From Azospirillum sp. TSH64 (GTDB lineage: Bacteria > Pseudomonadota > Alphaproteobacteria > Azospirillales > Azospirillaceae): a stretch of 48,232 nt of DNA. Shown piece by piece: positions 16,781 through 25,191 of the stretch (positions are counted from its first letter, which is position 1; the number at the start of each line of letters is the position of its first letter). The position numbers were made by a program, and so were the translations under genes. The stretch spans positions 2,387,669-2,435,900 of the forward strand of contig NZ_LGQW01000015.1 in assembly GCF_003116035.1 (NCBI RefSeq). The letters are read 5' to 3'. Below the pieces are notes generated by a model. It worked only from the letters and a program-made list of their open reading frames with translations. It was not told where the DNA came from and ran no database searches.

Positions 16781-17318
16781 CGGCCCGGTCACACGGGCAT
16801 TGGCTGGAGCAGCGGCAGACGATGCCGAAGCTCCTTCCAAAGCGGCGGCGACAGGTGGGGGACGGTCATCGGCGGGCAATCCTGGGCGGTGGCGGAACTG
16901 GGCGGGTGACGGAAGAGCGACCGGGTCGCCAGCGACTGCGATACAATCGAGTTGGGCGAAACAGCCAAGAGTAAGTTTCAACTTTTCCGAATGTTTGAAT
17001 GACGAATCAACCCGCAGTTCCCCGTTCGGTTGACGGTGTGGAACTAAAGCTTAGCCCCATTAGCCAGAGGAACAATATCACAGGAAGAAATGTCCCGCGA
17101 TCAGTCTTGGCGACTATGACAAACATCGTAATCACCTGCCCATTAGGTCAGGTCGAATTGAACGGAACGATGAAGCCTTCCGACCGCAATTGTGGGTTTG
17201 TTCGCTACTTTAGATTAAGTGCGCCACCATTCTTGCCGGATGCATTTCAGGCGCCGGAAACGCAAATGGGCCGCCCGCGCGGGAGGCGCGGCGGCGTCAC
17301 AGGAACGGGGCGGTCAGA
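16781..17318. other. Intergenic region, 538 bp, no gene supported
   Basis: This stretch is less GC-rich than its surroundings from about 16975 to 17260 and must hold the kinase promoter. I see no convincing -35/-10 pair and no ORF with coding character. Confidence 0.5.
17270..17295 (-). terminator. Possible terminator after the 17.3-18.1 kb gene pair
   Basis: A GC-rich inverted repeat (17270-17280 with 17286-17295, one bulged C) lies 24 bp past the stop of the unknown gene on the minus strand. The T-run after it is weak. Confidence 0.4.
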
Positions 17319-17663
17319 TCAGGGAGGAGGGGCGGACGTCTGCGTCTCGCCACGCACGATGAGGATCAGCCCGTCATCCGCCGCCTCGATCTCCTTGCCG
17401 GCATCGCGGGGGATCGGGACTTTCTGGCGGCGGCAGAACAGCAGAAGCAGCGCCAGCGTCTTGCTGGGGGTGAAGACGACCTCCCGCGACCTGGAGGCGC
17501 CGCTTTGCTGGATTTGGACCGACAGGCCGCCATCGGACGTCGGCGTCACCATGGTGACGACGCCCAGCGGCAGATCCGTCTGGTTCGGAGCCTTCTGGTA
17601 CCAGGCGAGGGCTTTCTTCAGGGCGGAATTGGTGAAGAACAGTTCACGTGTCTCGACGATCAT
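17319..17663 (-). CDS. Hypothetical protein, partner of the winged-helix gene
   Basis: The 114-residue product has no signal peptide or membrane span. It contains alternating beta-like segments (LPLGVVTMVTPTSDGGLSVQIQ, then SREVVFTPSKTLALLLLFCRR). I use the ATG at 17663, preceded by AGGG; a TTG at 17678 would add five residues. It begins 20 bp after the winged-helix gene and is surely co-transcribed with it. I do not recognise the family. Confidence 0.7.
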   Translation of the reverse strand: MIVETRELFFTNSALKKALAWYQKAPNQTDLPLGVVTMVTPTSDGGLSVQIQQSGASRSREVVFTPSKTLALLLLFCRRQKVPIPRDAGKEIEAADDGLILIVRGETQTSAPPP

Positions 17664-17682
17664 TCCATCCCTGACCAAACAC

Positions 17683-18084
17683 TCACGCCCGGCCGCCCTC
17701 CAGTCCCGGATTGAGCCGGAACGTGATCGCGCGCCCCAGTTTGGATTCCCGCAGAAGGATCTGCTTGGTTTCCAGCAGCTTGATGGCCCGGTTCACATTG
17801 GGCCGCTGCATGCCCAGCGCATCAGCCAGTTCGGACTGGAGCACCGGAACGGAGCGATCGAAATGGAGCCTCCGGCTCAGATAGGTGAACACACGAAGCG
17901 CCTCCAGAGTGATCTCGCGGTCGGTCGAAACGGCTCTGGAGATGACGTCATGATGATGCAGCATCGTGGCCTCGGTACGCAAGGTTGTCAGGTTGCTGGG
18001 GCGATAATCGGAATGGTTCGGCGTTGCGCCCCGCAGGCCCGCGGTGCCGGCTGAAGTCTGCGATTCCGTGTTCGGTTGCGTCAT
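17683..18084 (-). CDS. Winged helix-turn-helix protein (RepL/MarR-like DNA-binding fold)
   Basis: The 133-residue protein has a disordered N-terminal third and a winged-helix domain. The helix-turn-helix is VLQSELADALGMQRPNVNRAIKLLETKQIL, followed by a wing (RESKLGRAITFRLNPG). This arrangement is seen in RepL-like plasmid replication proteins and in small transcription factors. Nothing else in the region suggests a plasmid. The ATG at 18084 has a purine-rich site (GGAAGGGAAGGG). It is divergent from gpmA with 281 bp between, so it could regulate itself or gpmA. That is an inference from position only. Confidence 0.75.
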   Translation of the reverse strand: MTQPNTESQTSAGTAGLRGATPNHSDYRPSNLTTLRTEATMLHHHDVISRAVSTDREITLEALRVFTYLSRRLHFDRSVPVLQSELADALGMQRPNVNRAIKLLETKQILLRESKLGRAITFRLNPGLEGGRA

Positions 18085-18365
18085 CGACCCTTCCCTTCCG
18101 CTGTGGCCGGCGAGGCCGGCGTGTTCGAATGAGATGACCGTACCGCGGGATTATTGTTCGCGTATGTCGCCACGATTTCGCCGCTGACATAATTGGTGTC
18201 TGTGGAAGCAATCATGAAATCGGATTGAAACCGCAAGCTGCCCGTCGCCGATCCGGAATCGCCCGATGCTGTGCCGTTTTGTCGCGGGAACCGGGCCGGT
18301 TACAGCCCTGTTTCACCTTTCATATGCCCGGCGATCGAGCGCCGGAGTTGGAAGGGAGAGCCGCC

Positions 18366-19124
18366 ATGCACCGCCTGATTCTGTTGCGCCATGGCCAGAG
18401 CGTGTGGAATGCCGAAGACCGCTTCACCGGCTGGACCGACGTCGGGCTGACCGAGCGCGGCATCGCAGAGACCCGCAAGGCTGCCGAATTGCTGAAAGCG
18501 GCCGGCATCGACGTGGACATCGCCTTCACCTCGGTGCTGAGCCGGGCAATCGAGACGCTGCACCTCGTCCTGCGCGACATGGACCGCTTGTGGCTGCCGG
18601 TGCACAAGCACTGGCGCCTGAACGAGCGGCATTACGGCGCGCTGCAAGGGCTGAACAAGGCGGAGACAGCGGAGCGCCATGGGGCCGAGCAGGTGTTCCA
18701 GTGGCGGCGAAGCTGGGACGTGCCGCCACCGGCCATCGAGCCGGACGACCCGCGGTCGGCCGTTACCGATCGCCGCTACGCCGGCCTCGCCAAGGCGAAC
18801 CTGCCGCGCGGCGAGAGCCTGAAGGACACCACCGAGCGCGTCATCCCCTTCTGGCGCGACGAGATCGCTCCGGCGCTGCGGCTGGGTGCCCGGGTGCTGG
18901 TCTCGGCCCATGGCAACAGCCTGCGCGGACTGGTCAAGCATCTGGACAATGTCGACGACCAGGACATCCCGCTGTTCGAGATCCCGACCAGCCGCCCGCT
19001 GGTCTATGAACTGGGCGCCGACCTGACGCCGCTCCGCCGCTATTTCCTAGGCGAGAACGGCACGGTCGAGGAGATCGGCTGGCCGAAGCGCGAGGGAACG
19101 AAGCGGGATAGCGCGGCGGCGTGA
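18366..19124 (+). CDS. gpmA: 2,3-bisphosphoglycerate-dependent phosphoglycerate mutase
   Basis: The 252-residue protein starts LILLRHGQSVWN, with the phospho-histidine H9. It has the family signatures FTGWTDVGLTERG, LNERHYGALQGLNKAE and VLVSAHGNSLRGLVKHLD, the last holding the second catalytic histidine. It interconverts 3- and 2-phosphoglycerate in glycolysis and gluconeogenesis. The ATG at 18366 has a GAAGGGAG site. Length and motifs are normal, and the gene stands alone. Confidence 0.97.
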   Translation: MHRLILLRHGQSVWNAEDRFTGWTDVGLTERGIAETRKAAELLKAAGIDVDIAFTSVLSRAIETLHLVLRDMDRLWLPVHKHWRLNERHYGALQGLNKAETAERHGAEQVFQWRRSWDVPPPAIEPDDPRSAVTDRRYAGLAKANLPRGESLKDTTERVIPFWRDEIAPALRLGARVLVSAHGNSLRGLVKHLDNVDDQDIPLFEIPTSRPLVYELGADLTPLRRYFLGENGTVEEIGWPKREGTKRDSAAA

Positions 19125-19126
19125 CT

Positions 19127-19153
19127 GTCTCTTTCCCGAGGCGGGAGAGAGAC
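19127..19153 (+). terminator. Terminator between gpmA and the convergent helicase gene
   Basis: A 12-bp stem (19127-19138 with 19142-19153, one G-T pair) has a 3-nt loop and is followed by GCTTTTA at 19160-19166. It begins 2 bp after the gpmA stop codon. The T-run is short. Confidence 0.6.
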
Positions 19154-19163
19154 AGGAGTGCTT

Positions 19164-21458
19164 TTATGGCGTCACGCCACGCCGCTTCGGGCCTCGACCA
19201 GCAGGGGGGCCGCTGCGGGGGCCGCTCCGGCCTGGAGCGCGACCGGCCGGGGCACCCTCCTTAGCCACCGGATGGTGGAAATGGTGCTGGTGCGCCGGCT
19301 TCTCGCCATTGCCCCGCTCCGGCGGACCGCGCCGGCCGCCGCGGCGCTCGTCGACACGGCTGCTGTAGCAGTTGTCGCAGACACGGAAGCGGTGGTTGGC
19401 CTTCAGCCGCGTGCCGCAGACCGGGCAGGCGCGGGCGAGCGAGCGCTCGGCGAGCGTCCGCTCGATGAAGGCGTTCAGGTGCGCGCGGCGCTCCTGGCAC
19501 AAATCCATCTCGGGATAGGCGTCGGGGAAGCGGTAGGCGAGCCAGGCGTAGGCGGTCAGTTCCTTAACCGCGCGCTCGGCCTTCTCCAGCTCCACATCGG
19601 TGCCGACGCTGTGCCGGAACCGCTCGGCGGCGTCGGGGGCGGCGTTGGGGATGCCCCTGCCCTGGTTGACCGCCCAGCCGCCCAGAAGGCGCAGGTTGTT
19701 CTGGTCGCGGGTGTCGATGGGACAGCGGGCCAGCATGTCGCGCTGGGCCAGCGGCAGCTTGGCGCGGTCCACCGCTGTTGCAGCCTGGATGCGCTGCTCC
19801 AGGTCGGTCATGCGGAAGGTCTGGTTGGCGCGCAGCAGCTCCTGACCGGCGGTGCGCAGCACCTTGGCGAGGCTGTCGGTGTCCAGTTCGCGCGCGATGG
19901 CCTCGACATGGCTGAGGTTGGGCGAAATCCACGAGCGCGGATCTTCCGGCGGCACCGGCGGCGAGGTCAGGGCCCGGCGCACCGGGTTGATGCTCTCGCC
20001 GTCCAGCACGGCGACGCGGCCTTCCTCGCGCAGGCCGAAGCGGCCGGCCCGGCCGCCGATCTGGCGGATCTCCGACGCGGTCAGCTCGCGTTCCTCGCGC
20101 CCGTCATATTTGCGGGTGGTGGACAGCACGACGCGGGCGACCGGCAGGTTCAGCCCCATGCCGATGGCATCGGTCGCCACCAGCACGTCGGCGGTGCCCT
20201 CGCGGAAGCGGCGCGCCTCGGCCCGGCGGACTTCCGGCGACAGGGCGCCGTAGATCACCGCGACATTGTGGTTGCGCCCCAGCAGGTCGTGGCGCAGAGC
20301 CATCACGTCCTTGCGCGAGAAGGCGATCAGCGCGTCGCCGGACTTCACCTCCTCCAGCTTCACCCGCTCCTCCTGGACGCGCAGCGGCGACTTGCGGGTG
20401 AACTCGACGACCTCCAGCTCCTCGCCCATCGCGTCGGCCAGACGCTTGACGTAGGGAATGGCATCGGCCGAGCCGGTCATCAGGATTTCCGGCGCCGCCA
20501 CGCCGGCCACCGCCTGGGTCCAGGCCCAGCCGCGGTCGGGATCGCCGATCATCTGGATCTCGTCGATGACGCAGGCGCCCCAGACCTTGCTGGTGTTCAC
20601 CATCTCGATGGTGGAAGAGGTGAAGGCGGCGCCCGGCCGCACGTCGCGCTCCTCGCCGGTGACGAGGCTGCACGGCCGGCCGCGCGTCTCCAACGCCTCC
20701 TGCCCTTCCAGCGCCAGCAGACGCAGCGGGGCGAGATAGCAGCCGCTTTCCGCCTCGGCCAGCCGGTCCATCGCCGCATGGGTCTTGCCCGAATTGGTCG
20801 GGCCGACGAACAGCCGCAGCTTGCGGATCATCGCACGGGCGGTGGCGAAGCTGTCGAGATAGACGCCCATGCCGGACGCGTTCTCCAGCCGCTCCCGCCG
20901 CACCTTCAAGCCGGCACGGGATGCTGCGGTGGAGAAGGCCTCCTCCATCGCATCGAGCAGGGTCTGCAAACGCGGGATCCGGCCGCCGAAGCCGACGACG
21001 CGGCCCAGCTCGTCGGCGAAGCCCTTGGGTCGCCAGGAGTCGCCGAAGCCGGCCGCCCGCTGCGCCATCGAGGCGACCCAGCCGTCGACGCGGTCCTTCG
21101 CCTTGGCAATGGCGGGCGAGGACAGGCACGCGCCCTTCACCCGCTTGCCCAGCGCCTTGGCCTGCGGCCGGCCGAACCCCTCCTCGATGGTCAGCAGGCC
21201 CCACAGGTCGGCCTCGATGTCCGGAAGGGGCCCGAGCGCCACCTTGAATCGCAACTTGAGCTTGCGGTCGGTGCCGGGGATCTGGACGACATGGTTGACC
21301 GCGACCGTCCAGCGCGCCGGGGTGCTGTCGGCATCCACCTCGATCCCGTCGCCGCGCACCACGGCGGCCACCGCGCGCAGGGCGTCGCGGCGGTCGAATT
21401 CGTCGGCGGTGCCGGGGGTACGGCCGGAACGGGCGTTGTCGGAAGTGTCGTCGGTCAT
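19164..21458 (-). CDS. SUV3-like DExH-box helicase with C-terminal zinc ribbon
   Basis: The 764-residue protein has Walker A GPTNSGKT (219-226), Walker B DEIQ (299-302), LMTGSADA as motif III, a TDAIGMGLNLPV motif V and QIGGRAGRFG as motif VI. This set is that of the mitochondrial RNA helicase SUV3, which is common in alphaproteobacteria. After the SUV3 C-terminal region comes a zinc ribbon (CPVCG with CDNC, about residues 680-705). A low-complexity basic Gly/Pro/Arg tail follows and probably binds nucleic acid. The substrate is likely RNA, by analogy. The ATG at 21458 has only a weak purine site. Confidence 0.92.
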   Translation of the reverse strand: MTDDTSDNARSGRTPGTADEFDRRDALRAVAAVVRGDGIEVDADSTPARWTVAVNHVVQIPGTDRKLKLRFKVALGPLPDIEADLWGLLTIEEGFGRPQAKALGKRVKGACLSSPAIAKAKDRVDGWVASMAQRAAGFGDSWRPKGFADELGRVVGFGGRIPRLQTLLDAMEEAFSTAASRAGLKVRRERLENASGMGVYLDSFATARAMIRKLRLFVGPTNSGKTHAAMDRLAEAESGCYLAPLRLLALEGQEALETRGRPCSLVTGEERDVRPGAAFTSSTIEMVNTSKVWGACVIDEIQMIGDPDRGWAWTQAVAGVAAPEILMTGSADAIPYVKRLADAMGEELEVVEFTRKSPLRVQEERVKLEEVKSGDALIAFSRKDVMALRHDLLGRNHNVAVIYGALSPEVRRAEARRFREGTADVLVATDAIGMGLNLPVARVVLSTTRKYDGREERELTASEIRQIGGRAGRFGLREEGRVAVLDGESINPVRRALTSPPVPPEDPRSWISPNLSHVEAIARELDTDSLAKVLRTAGQELLRANQTFRMTDLEQRIQAATAVDRAKLPLAQRDMLARCPIDTRDQNNLRLLGGWAVNQGRGIPNAAPDAAERFRHSVGTDVELEKAERAVKELTAYAWLAYRFPDAYPEMDLCQERRAHLNAFIERTLAERSLARACPVCGTRLKANHRFRVCDNCYSSRVDERRGGRRGPPERGNGEKPAHQHHFHHPVAKEGAPAGRAPGRSGPRSGPPAGRGPKRRGVTP

Positions 21459-21880
21459 GATCGTCTTTTCTTGAGATTGCCCCGGTGATGCAAGCGCTTC
21501 GGCCGGTCATATCGGCCGGGCGGCCGGTCCGGCAAGGCCGTTAGGCCCTGCCCTCAGACAACAGCCATAGAGCGCCAGGGTCTCTCTTTATGGCCGGGGC
21601 CTCACTTTATGGGTCTGACCGGCCGATTCGGCAAGCCGAATCCCCCGATGGGAGCAAGCCCGGGCTAATTCGATTCCGTCGCCGTTTCTCCGATCTCGCC
21701 CGTGCGAAAAGGGGGGAGGCACGGCCACATAGAGCCACGCAGGTTTGGTGGTCCGATCCCAACGGGTTAGCCGCCGCCGCCCGGCGGACAGGCCCGGCAC
21801 CGGGTCAAGCCGGACCGGCCGCCAGATCGGTCGTGTAACGCTCAACGCTTTGTTCCGATCAATTTTTTTGGGAGATGCGC
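21459..21880. other. Divergent intergenic region (helicase / EPS genes), 422 bp
   Basis: No ORF with coding character is present. It holds CGGCCG inverted repeats at 21500-21518, two CTTTATGG copies 19 bp apart (21586-21593 and 21605-21612), and a perfect palindrome at 21625-21642 (separate entry). It should contain promoters for both flanking genes. Confidence 0.5.
21625..21642. promoter_or_regulatory. Perfect 8-bp inverted repeat, possible operator
   Basis: GATTCGGC, 2 nt, GCCGAATC. It is symmetric and sits 239 bp upstream of the first EPS gene. It could be a regulator site or a small hairpin. There is no direct evidence of function. Confidence 0.35.
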
Positions 21881-22705
21881 ATGCCGAACCCTCGTGAGGT
21901 CCTGGAACTGATCGAGCGCATGCGGTGCATTTCGAGCGACGGCGAGCGCCGGGCCCTGATCGAACGGCTGGGCGCGGTCGACCGTCCGACGGTGCTGTCC
22001 TTCCTGAACGCGCACGGGCTGAACGTCTGCATGACGTCGGACGCGGCACTGGCCGCCTTCGGCGCGTCGGACGTGCTGCTGCGCGACGGGATCGGGTTGC
22101 AGGCGGTTCTGCCGGTGCTGGGCATGCCGTCCGGCCTGAACATGAACGGCACCGACTTCATCCCGCTGCTGCTGAAGACCCTCGGCCCCCGCAAGGTCGC
22201 GATCTACGGCACGGCCACCCCATGGCTGGACCGCGCTCGCGCAGCACTGGAGACGGAGACGCCGCACCGCTATGCCGACCTTCAGCACGGCTTCCACCCG
22301 GTGGAGCATTACATCGCCCAGGCGCGGGCCAACCGCCCCGACGTGATCCTTCTCGCCATGGGCATGCCCAAGCAGGAGCAGGTCGCCGCGGAGCTGAAGC
22401 GCGCGCTGGATCATCCGGTGCTGATCGTCAACGGCGGCGCCATCGTCGATTTCCTGGCGGGCCGCTTCAAGCGCGCTCCCGAGGCCGTCCAGCGCTCCGG
22501 CCTGGAATGGGCCTTCCGTCTGGCGCAGGAGCCCCGCCGCCTGTTCCGCCGCTATTGCATCGGTGCCTTCGGCTTCGCCTGGAGCACTTATCGCCTTCGC
22601 CGTGCCGCATCCCTCCGAACCCGCGGGACGGGCGCCGCAGCGCCCGCTTCCACCCGGATCTCTCCGTCACCGATCCGGCGGTCGCCTATCCAGAAGGAGC
22701 TTTGA
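21881..22705 (+). CDS. WecG/TagA/CpsF-family glycosyltransferase
   Basis: The 274-residue protein has the GT26 family features: catalytic Asp in RDGIGL (D69), NMNGTDF (88-93), VAIYGTATPWLDRAR and the signature LLAMGMPKQE (158-166). Members add a ManNAc-type or other sugar to a lipid-linked acceptor on the inner face of the membrane. Two ATGs are close together. I choose 21881 because GGAG (21871-21874) would abut the ATG at 21875 but is 6 nt from this one. The gene begins the plus-strand EPS run and ends 3 bp before the BY-kinase gene. The Pro/Ser-rich C-terminal tail looks unstructured. Confidence 0.92.
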   Translation: MPNPREVLELIERMRCISSDGERRALIERLGAVDRPTVLSFLNAHGLNVCMTSDAALAAFGASDVLLRDGIGLQAVLPVLGMPSGLNMNGTDFIPLLLKTLGPRKVAIYGTATPWLDRARAALETETPHRYADLQHGFHPVEHYIAQARANRPDVILLAMGMPKQEQVAAELKRALDHPVLIVNGGAIVDFLAGRFKRAPEAVQRSGLEWAFRLAQEPRRLFRRYCIGAFGFAWSTYRLRRAASLRTRGTGAAAPASTRISPSPIRRSPIQKEL

Positions 22706-22708
22706 GAC

Positions 22709-25066
22709 GTGGAAAACCTTCCCCAGATCAACAACGGAGGCCACGGCCCTGGAAGCCATGGCGGCCTGCCGGCTCAGGCGTGGCCCACCCAGGTCGGCCA
22801 CCATGCGCCGCGTGAGTTCGACGGCCCCGCTCCGGCGATGGGCCCCGACTTCCGCTTCATCCTGCGGGTGCTGGCGGCGCACAAGACGCTGATCATCCTG
22901 ATCGTGCTGGCGCTGACCGCCCTGTCGGCCTTCGCCGTCTCGCTGATGAAGGACAAGTACACCTCCGAAGCCCTTCTGCTGGTCGACAACCGGCAGGTCC
23001 GCGTCGTCCGTGCGGAAGACCAGGCGCTGAACTCGATCACGCCGGAAGACGGCGCGATCCTCAGCGAGATCGAAATCCTGAAGTCGACCGCCGTGCTGTC
23101 CCAGGCCGTCACCGACCTGAAGCTGGCGACGAACCAGGAATACAACCCGCCGGTCCAGGCCGACGAGACGAAGCCCTTCGTCGAGCGCGCCACCGCCTGG
23201 ACGCGCGAGCAGGCCCATGCCGTCTTCGGTCCGGAACTGCCGGGCGTCGTCCAGGCCGTCCTGGCCCATGGCGACAACATGACCAAGGACACCCACCTGC
23301 GCGAGACCCGTGCCGCCGACAGCATCGACGGCGTGCTCGACCGCGTGCGCCGCAACCTCGAGGTCGGCGTCGTCGGCCGGTCGCGCGTGATCCAGGTCCG
23401 CTACACCGCCGGCGATCCCGAGATCGCCCAGAAGGTGGTGGACACCGTCGTCCGCCGCTACATGGAAACCCGCCAGCAGATGGACCGCGACCTGTCCACC
23501 AGCGCCGTCGCCTGGCTGGAAGACCGCATCGGCACCCTGCGCAAGGAAGTCGCCGCCGCCGACACCAAGGTCGACGCCGTCCGCTTCAAGGCCGGTCTGG
23601 TCAAGAACGGCACCAACGGCCTGATGGCCACCACCGAGCTTGAGCAGGCCCGACTGCGTCTGGCCGAGGCCGCCGCCACCCGCGCCCGCGCCGTCGCCCA
23701 GGCCCAGACGCTGGAACGCAGCGCCGGCAACGGCGGCAGCCTCGCCTCGCCCGTCGTCGCCCAGCTGCGCGCCACCGTCGCCTCGATCTCCACCGAGCTT
23801 GCCCAGCTGTCGCGCCAGTACGGTCCGAAGCACCCGCGCATCCAGGAACTCCAGGCCCGCCTGAACGAGGCGAACTCCTCGCTGCAGCAGGAGGTCCGCC
23901 ACGAGATCGGCGGCGTCCGCGAGGCGGCCAACGTCGCCATCGAGCAGGAAAACGCCCTGAAGGCGATGATCGCCAAGCTGGAAACCGGTTATCAGACGAT
24001 GACCGAGGAAGCGGTTCCGCTGCGCACGCTGGAGGCCGAGGCCCAGGCCAAGCGCCAGCTGCTGGACAGCCTGCTCGGCCGTCTGGAAGAGGTGCAGGCC
24101 CAGCAGGACAACCGTGCCTTCCCGACCGCCGTCAAGCTGGTCTCGGCGCCGCAGGTTCCGCATGAGCCGTCGGGTCCGTTCCGCATCCTGATGCTGATGG
24201 CCGGTTTCGTCGCCTCGCTCGCCGTCGCCATCTTCATCGTCTTCGGCATCGAGCTGTTCCAGCGCCGCATCCGCACCCCGGAAGCCGTCCGCCGCATCCT
24301 GGGCGTGGGCACGGTCCACATCGTCCCGCACCACTCCACCCGCGGCACCCGCGGCCGTCTCGACCAGATCTTCCAGAACCATCCGTTCTCGCTGTTCTCG
24401 GAATCGATGCGCGCCCTGTTCCGCAACCACCTGTCGGATCTGGGTCCGGTCGGCTCCATCGCCGTCACCTCGGCCCGCCCGCAGGACGGCAAGACCTCGA
24501 TGAGCCTCGCCGTCGCCCAGGTCGCGGCCCAGGCCGGCCGCCGCGTGGTGGTGGTCGACACCGACTTCCGCCGGTCGCGCATCGACGGACTGTTCAACCT
24601 GTCGGCCAAGAAGGGCCTGTCGGACTGGGTTTCCGGCACCGCCACCCTGGACGAGATCGTCCACACCAGCGAGGACGCGCCCTATGCGATGATCCCCGCC
24701 GGCCGCCTGATGCCGGAGACGCTGGACCGCTTCAACGTCGACGGCCTGATCCACCTGATGGCCGGCCTGTCGCCGCACTTCGATCTGGTGGTGTTCGACA
24801 CCGCCCCGGCACTGGCCGTGTCGGATGCCCGCATCGTCTGCGGCGCCGCCTCCAAGGTCCTGTTCGTCAGCCGCTGGGGCCACACCACGGCCAGCGACCT
24901 GCAGGCGGTCGCCGACCTGGGTCCGATCGACCACAGCAAGTTCGTCGCGGTGATGACCGACGTGAACCTGAAGAAGGCGGCCTCGCGCGGTTACCAGGGT
25001 CCCTACAACAGCTACATGGCGACCCGGAAGTACTACGGCGACACCACCCTGCGGACCGCCCCGTAA
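22709..25066 (+). CDS. Wzc/ExoP-like polysaccharide co-polymerase and BY-kinase
   Basis: The 785-residue inner-membrane protein has a Wzz domain with membrane helices at about 61-79 and 491-512. A long periplasmic coiled coil lies between them, ending in the proline-rich EPSGPFR segment before the second helix. The cytoplasmic kinase domain has Walker A ARPQDGKT (K595), Walker A' VVVDTDFRRSR and Walker B LVVFDTAP. The C-terminal end carries a tyrosine cluster (YQGPYNSYMATRKYYG), the autophosphorylation tail typical of the family. It controls chain length and export of polysaccharide. GTG start 22709 has AAGGAG 9 nt upstream. No Wza-type exporter or phosphatase gene accompanies it in the window. 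Confidence 0.95.
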   Translation: MENLPQINNGGHGPGSHGGLPAQAWPTQVGHHAPREFDGPAPAMGPDFRFILRVLAAHKTLIILIVLALTALSAFAVSLMKDKYTSEALLLVDNRQVRVVRAEDQALNSITPEDGAILSEIEILKSTAVLSQAVTDLKLATNQEYNPPVQADETKPFVERATAWTREQAHAVFGPELPGVVQAVLAHGDNMTKDTHLRETRAADSIDGVLDRVRRNLEVGVVGRSRVIQVRYTAGDPEIAQKVVDTVVRRYMETRQQMDRDLSTSAVAWLEDRIGTLRKEVAAADTKVDAVRFKAGLVKNGTNGLMATTELEQARLRLAEAAATRARAVAQAQTLERSAGNGGSLASPVVAQLRATVASISTELAQLSRQYGPKHPRIQELQARLNEANSSLQQEVRHEIGGVREAANVAIEQENALKAMIAKLETGYQTMTEEAVPLRTLEAEAQAKRQLLDSLLGRLEEVQAQQDNRAFPTAVKLVSAPQVPHEPSGPFRILMLMAGFVASLAVAIFIVFGIELFQRRIRTPEAVRRILGVGTVHIVPHHSTRGTRGRLDQIFQNHPFSLFSESMRALFRNHLSDLGPVGSIAVTSARPQDGKTSMSLAVAQVAAQAGRRVVVVDTDFRRSRIDGLFNLSAKKGLSDWVSGTATLDEIVHTSEDAPYAMIPAGRLMPETLDRFNVDGLIHLMAGLSPHFDLVVFDTAPALAVSDARIVCGAASKVLFVSRWGHTTASDLQAVADLGPIDHSKFVAVMTDVNLKKAASRGYQGPYNSYMATRKYYGDTTLRTAP

Positions 25067-25102
25067 ACGGGAAGCCGGGGTGACCTGAAGCTCCTTCGAC
25101 CC

Positions 25103-25151
25103 AGAGGCCCTTTCCTTCCGGACGCTGCGGCGCCCGGAGGGAGGGGCCTCT
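25103..25151 (+). terminator. Long hairpin between the BY-kinase and GH10 genes
   Basis: AGAGGCCC...CCGG (25103-25121) pairs with CCGGAGGGAGGGGCCTCT (25134-25151) with a few mismatches. There is no T-run after it, so it is either a Rho-type or attenuating structure or an mRNA-stability hairpin, rather than a standard terminator. Confidence 0.45.
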
Positions 25152-25191
25152 CCATGACCGGCTACCGCGACCAGAGGAGAAGCCCCTCCCC

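Noticed and set aside
16781..16981. 67-residue N-terminal extension of the histidine kinase
   Set aside because: It has no family match, a poor start context, and would place a Pro/Ala-rich stretch before the first membrane helix. ATG 16780 is preferred, although the choice is not certain.
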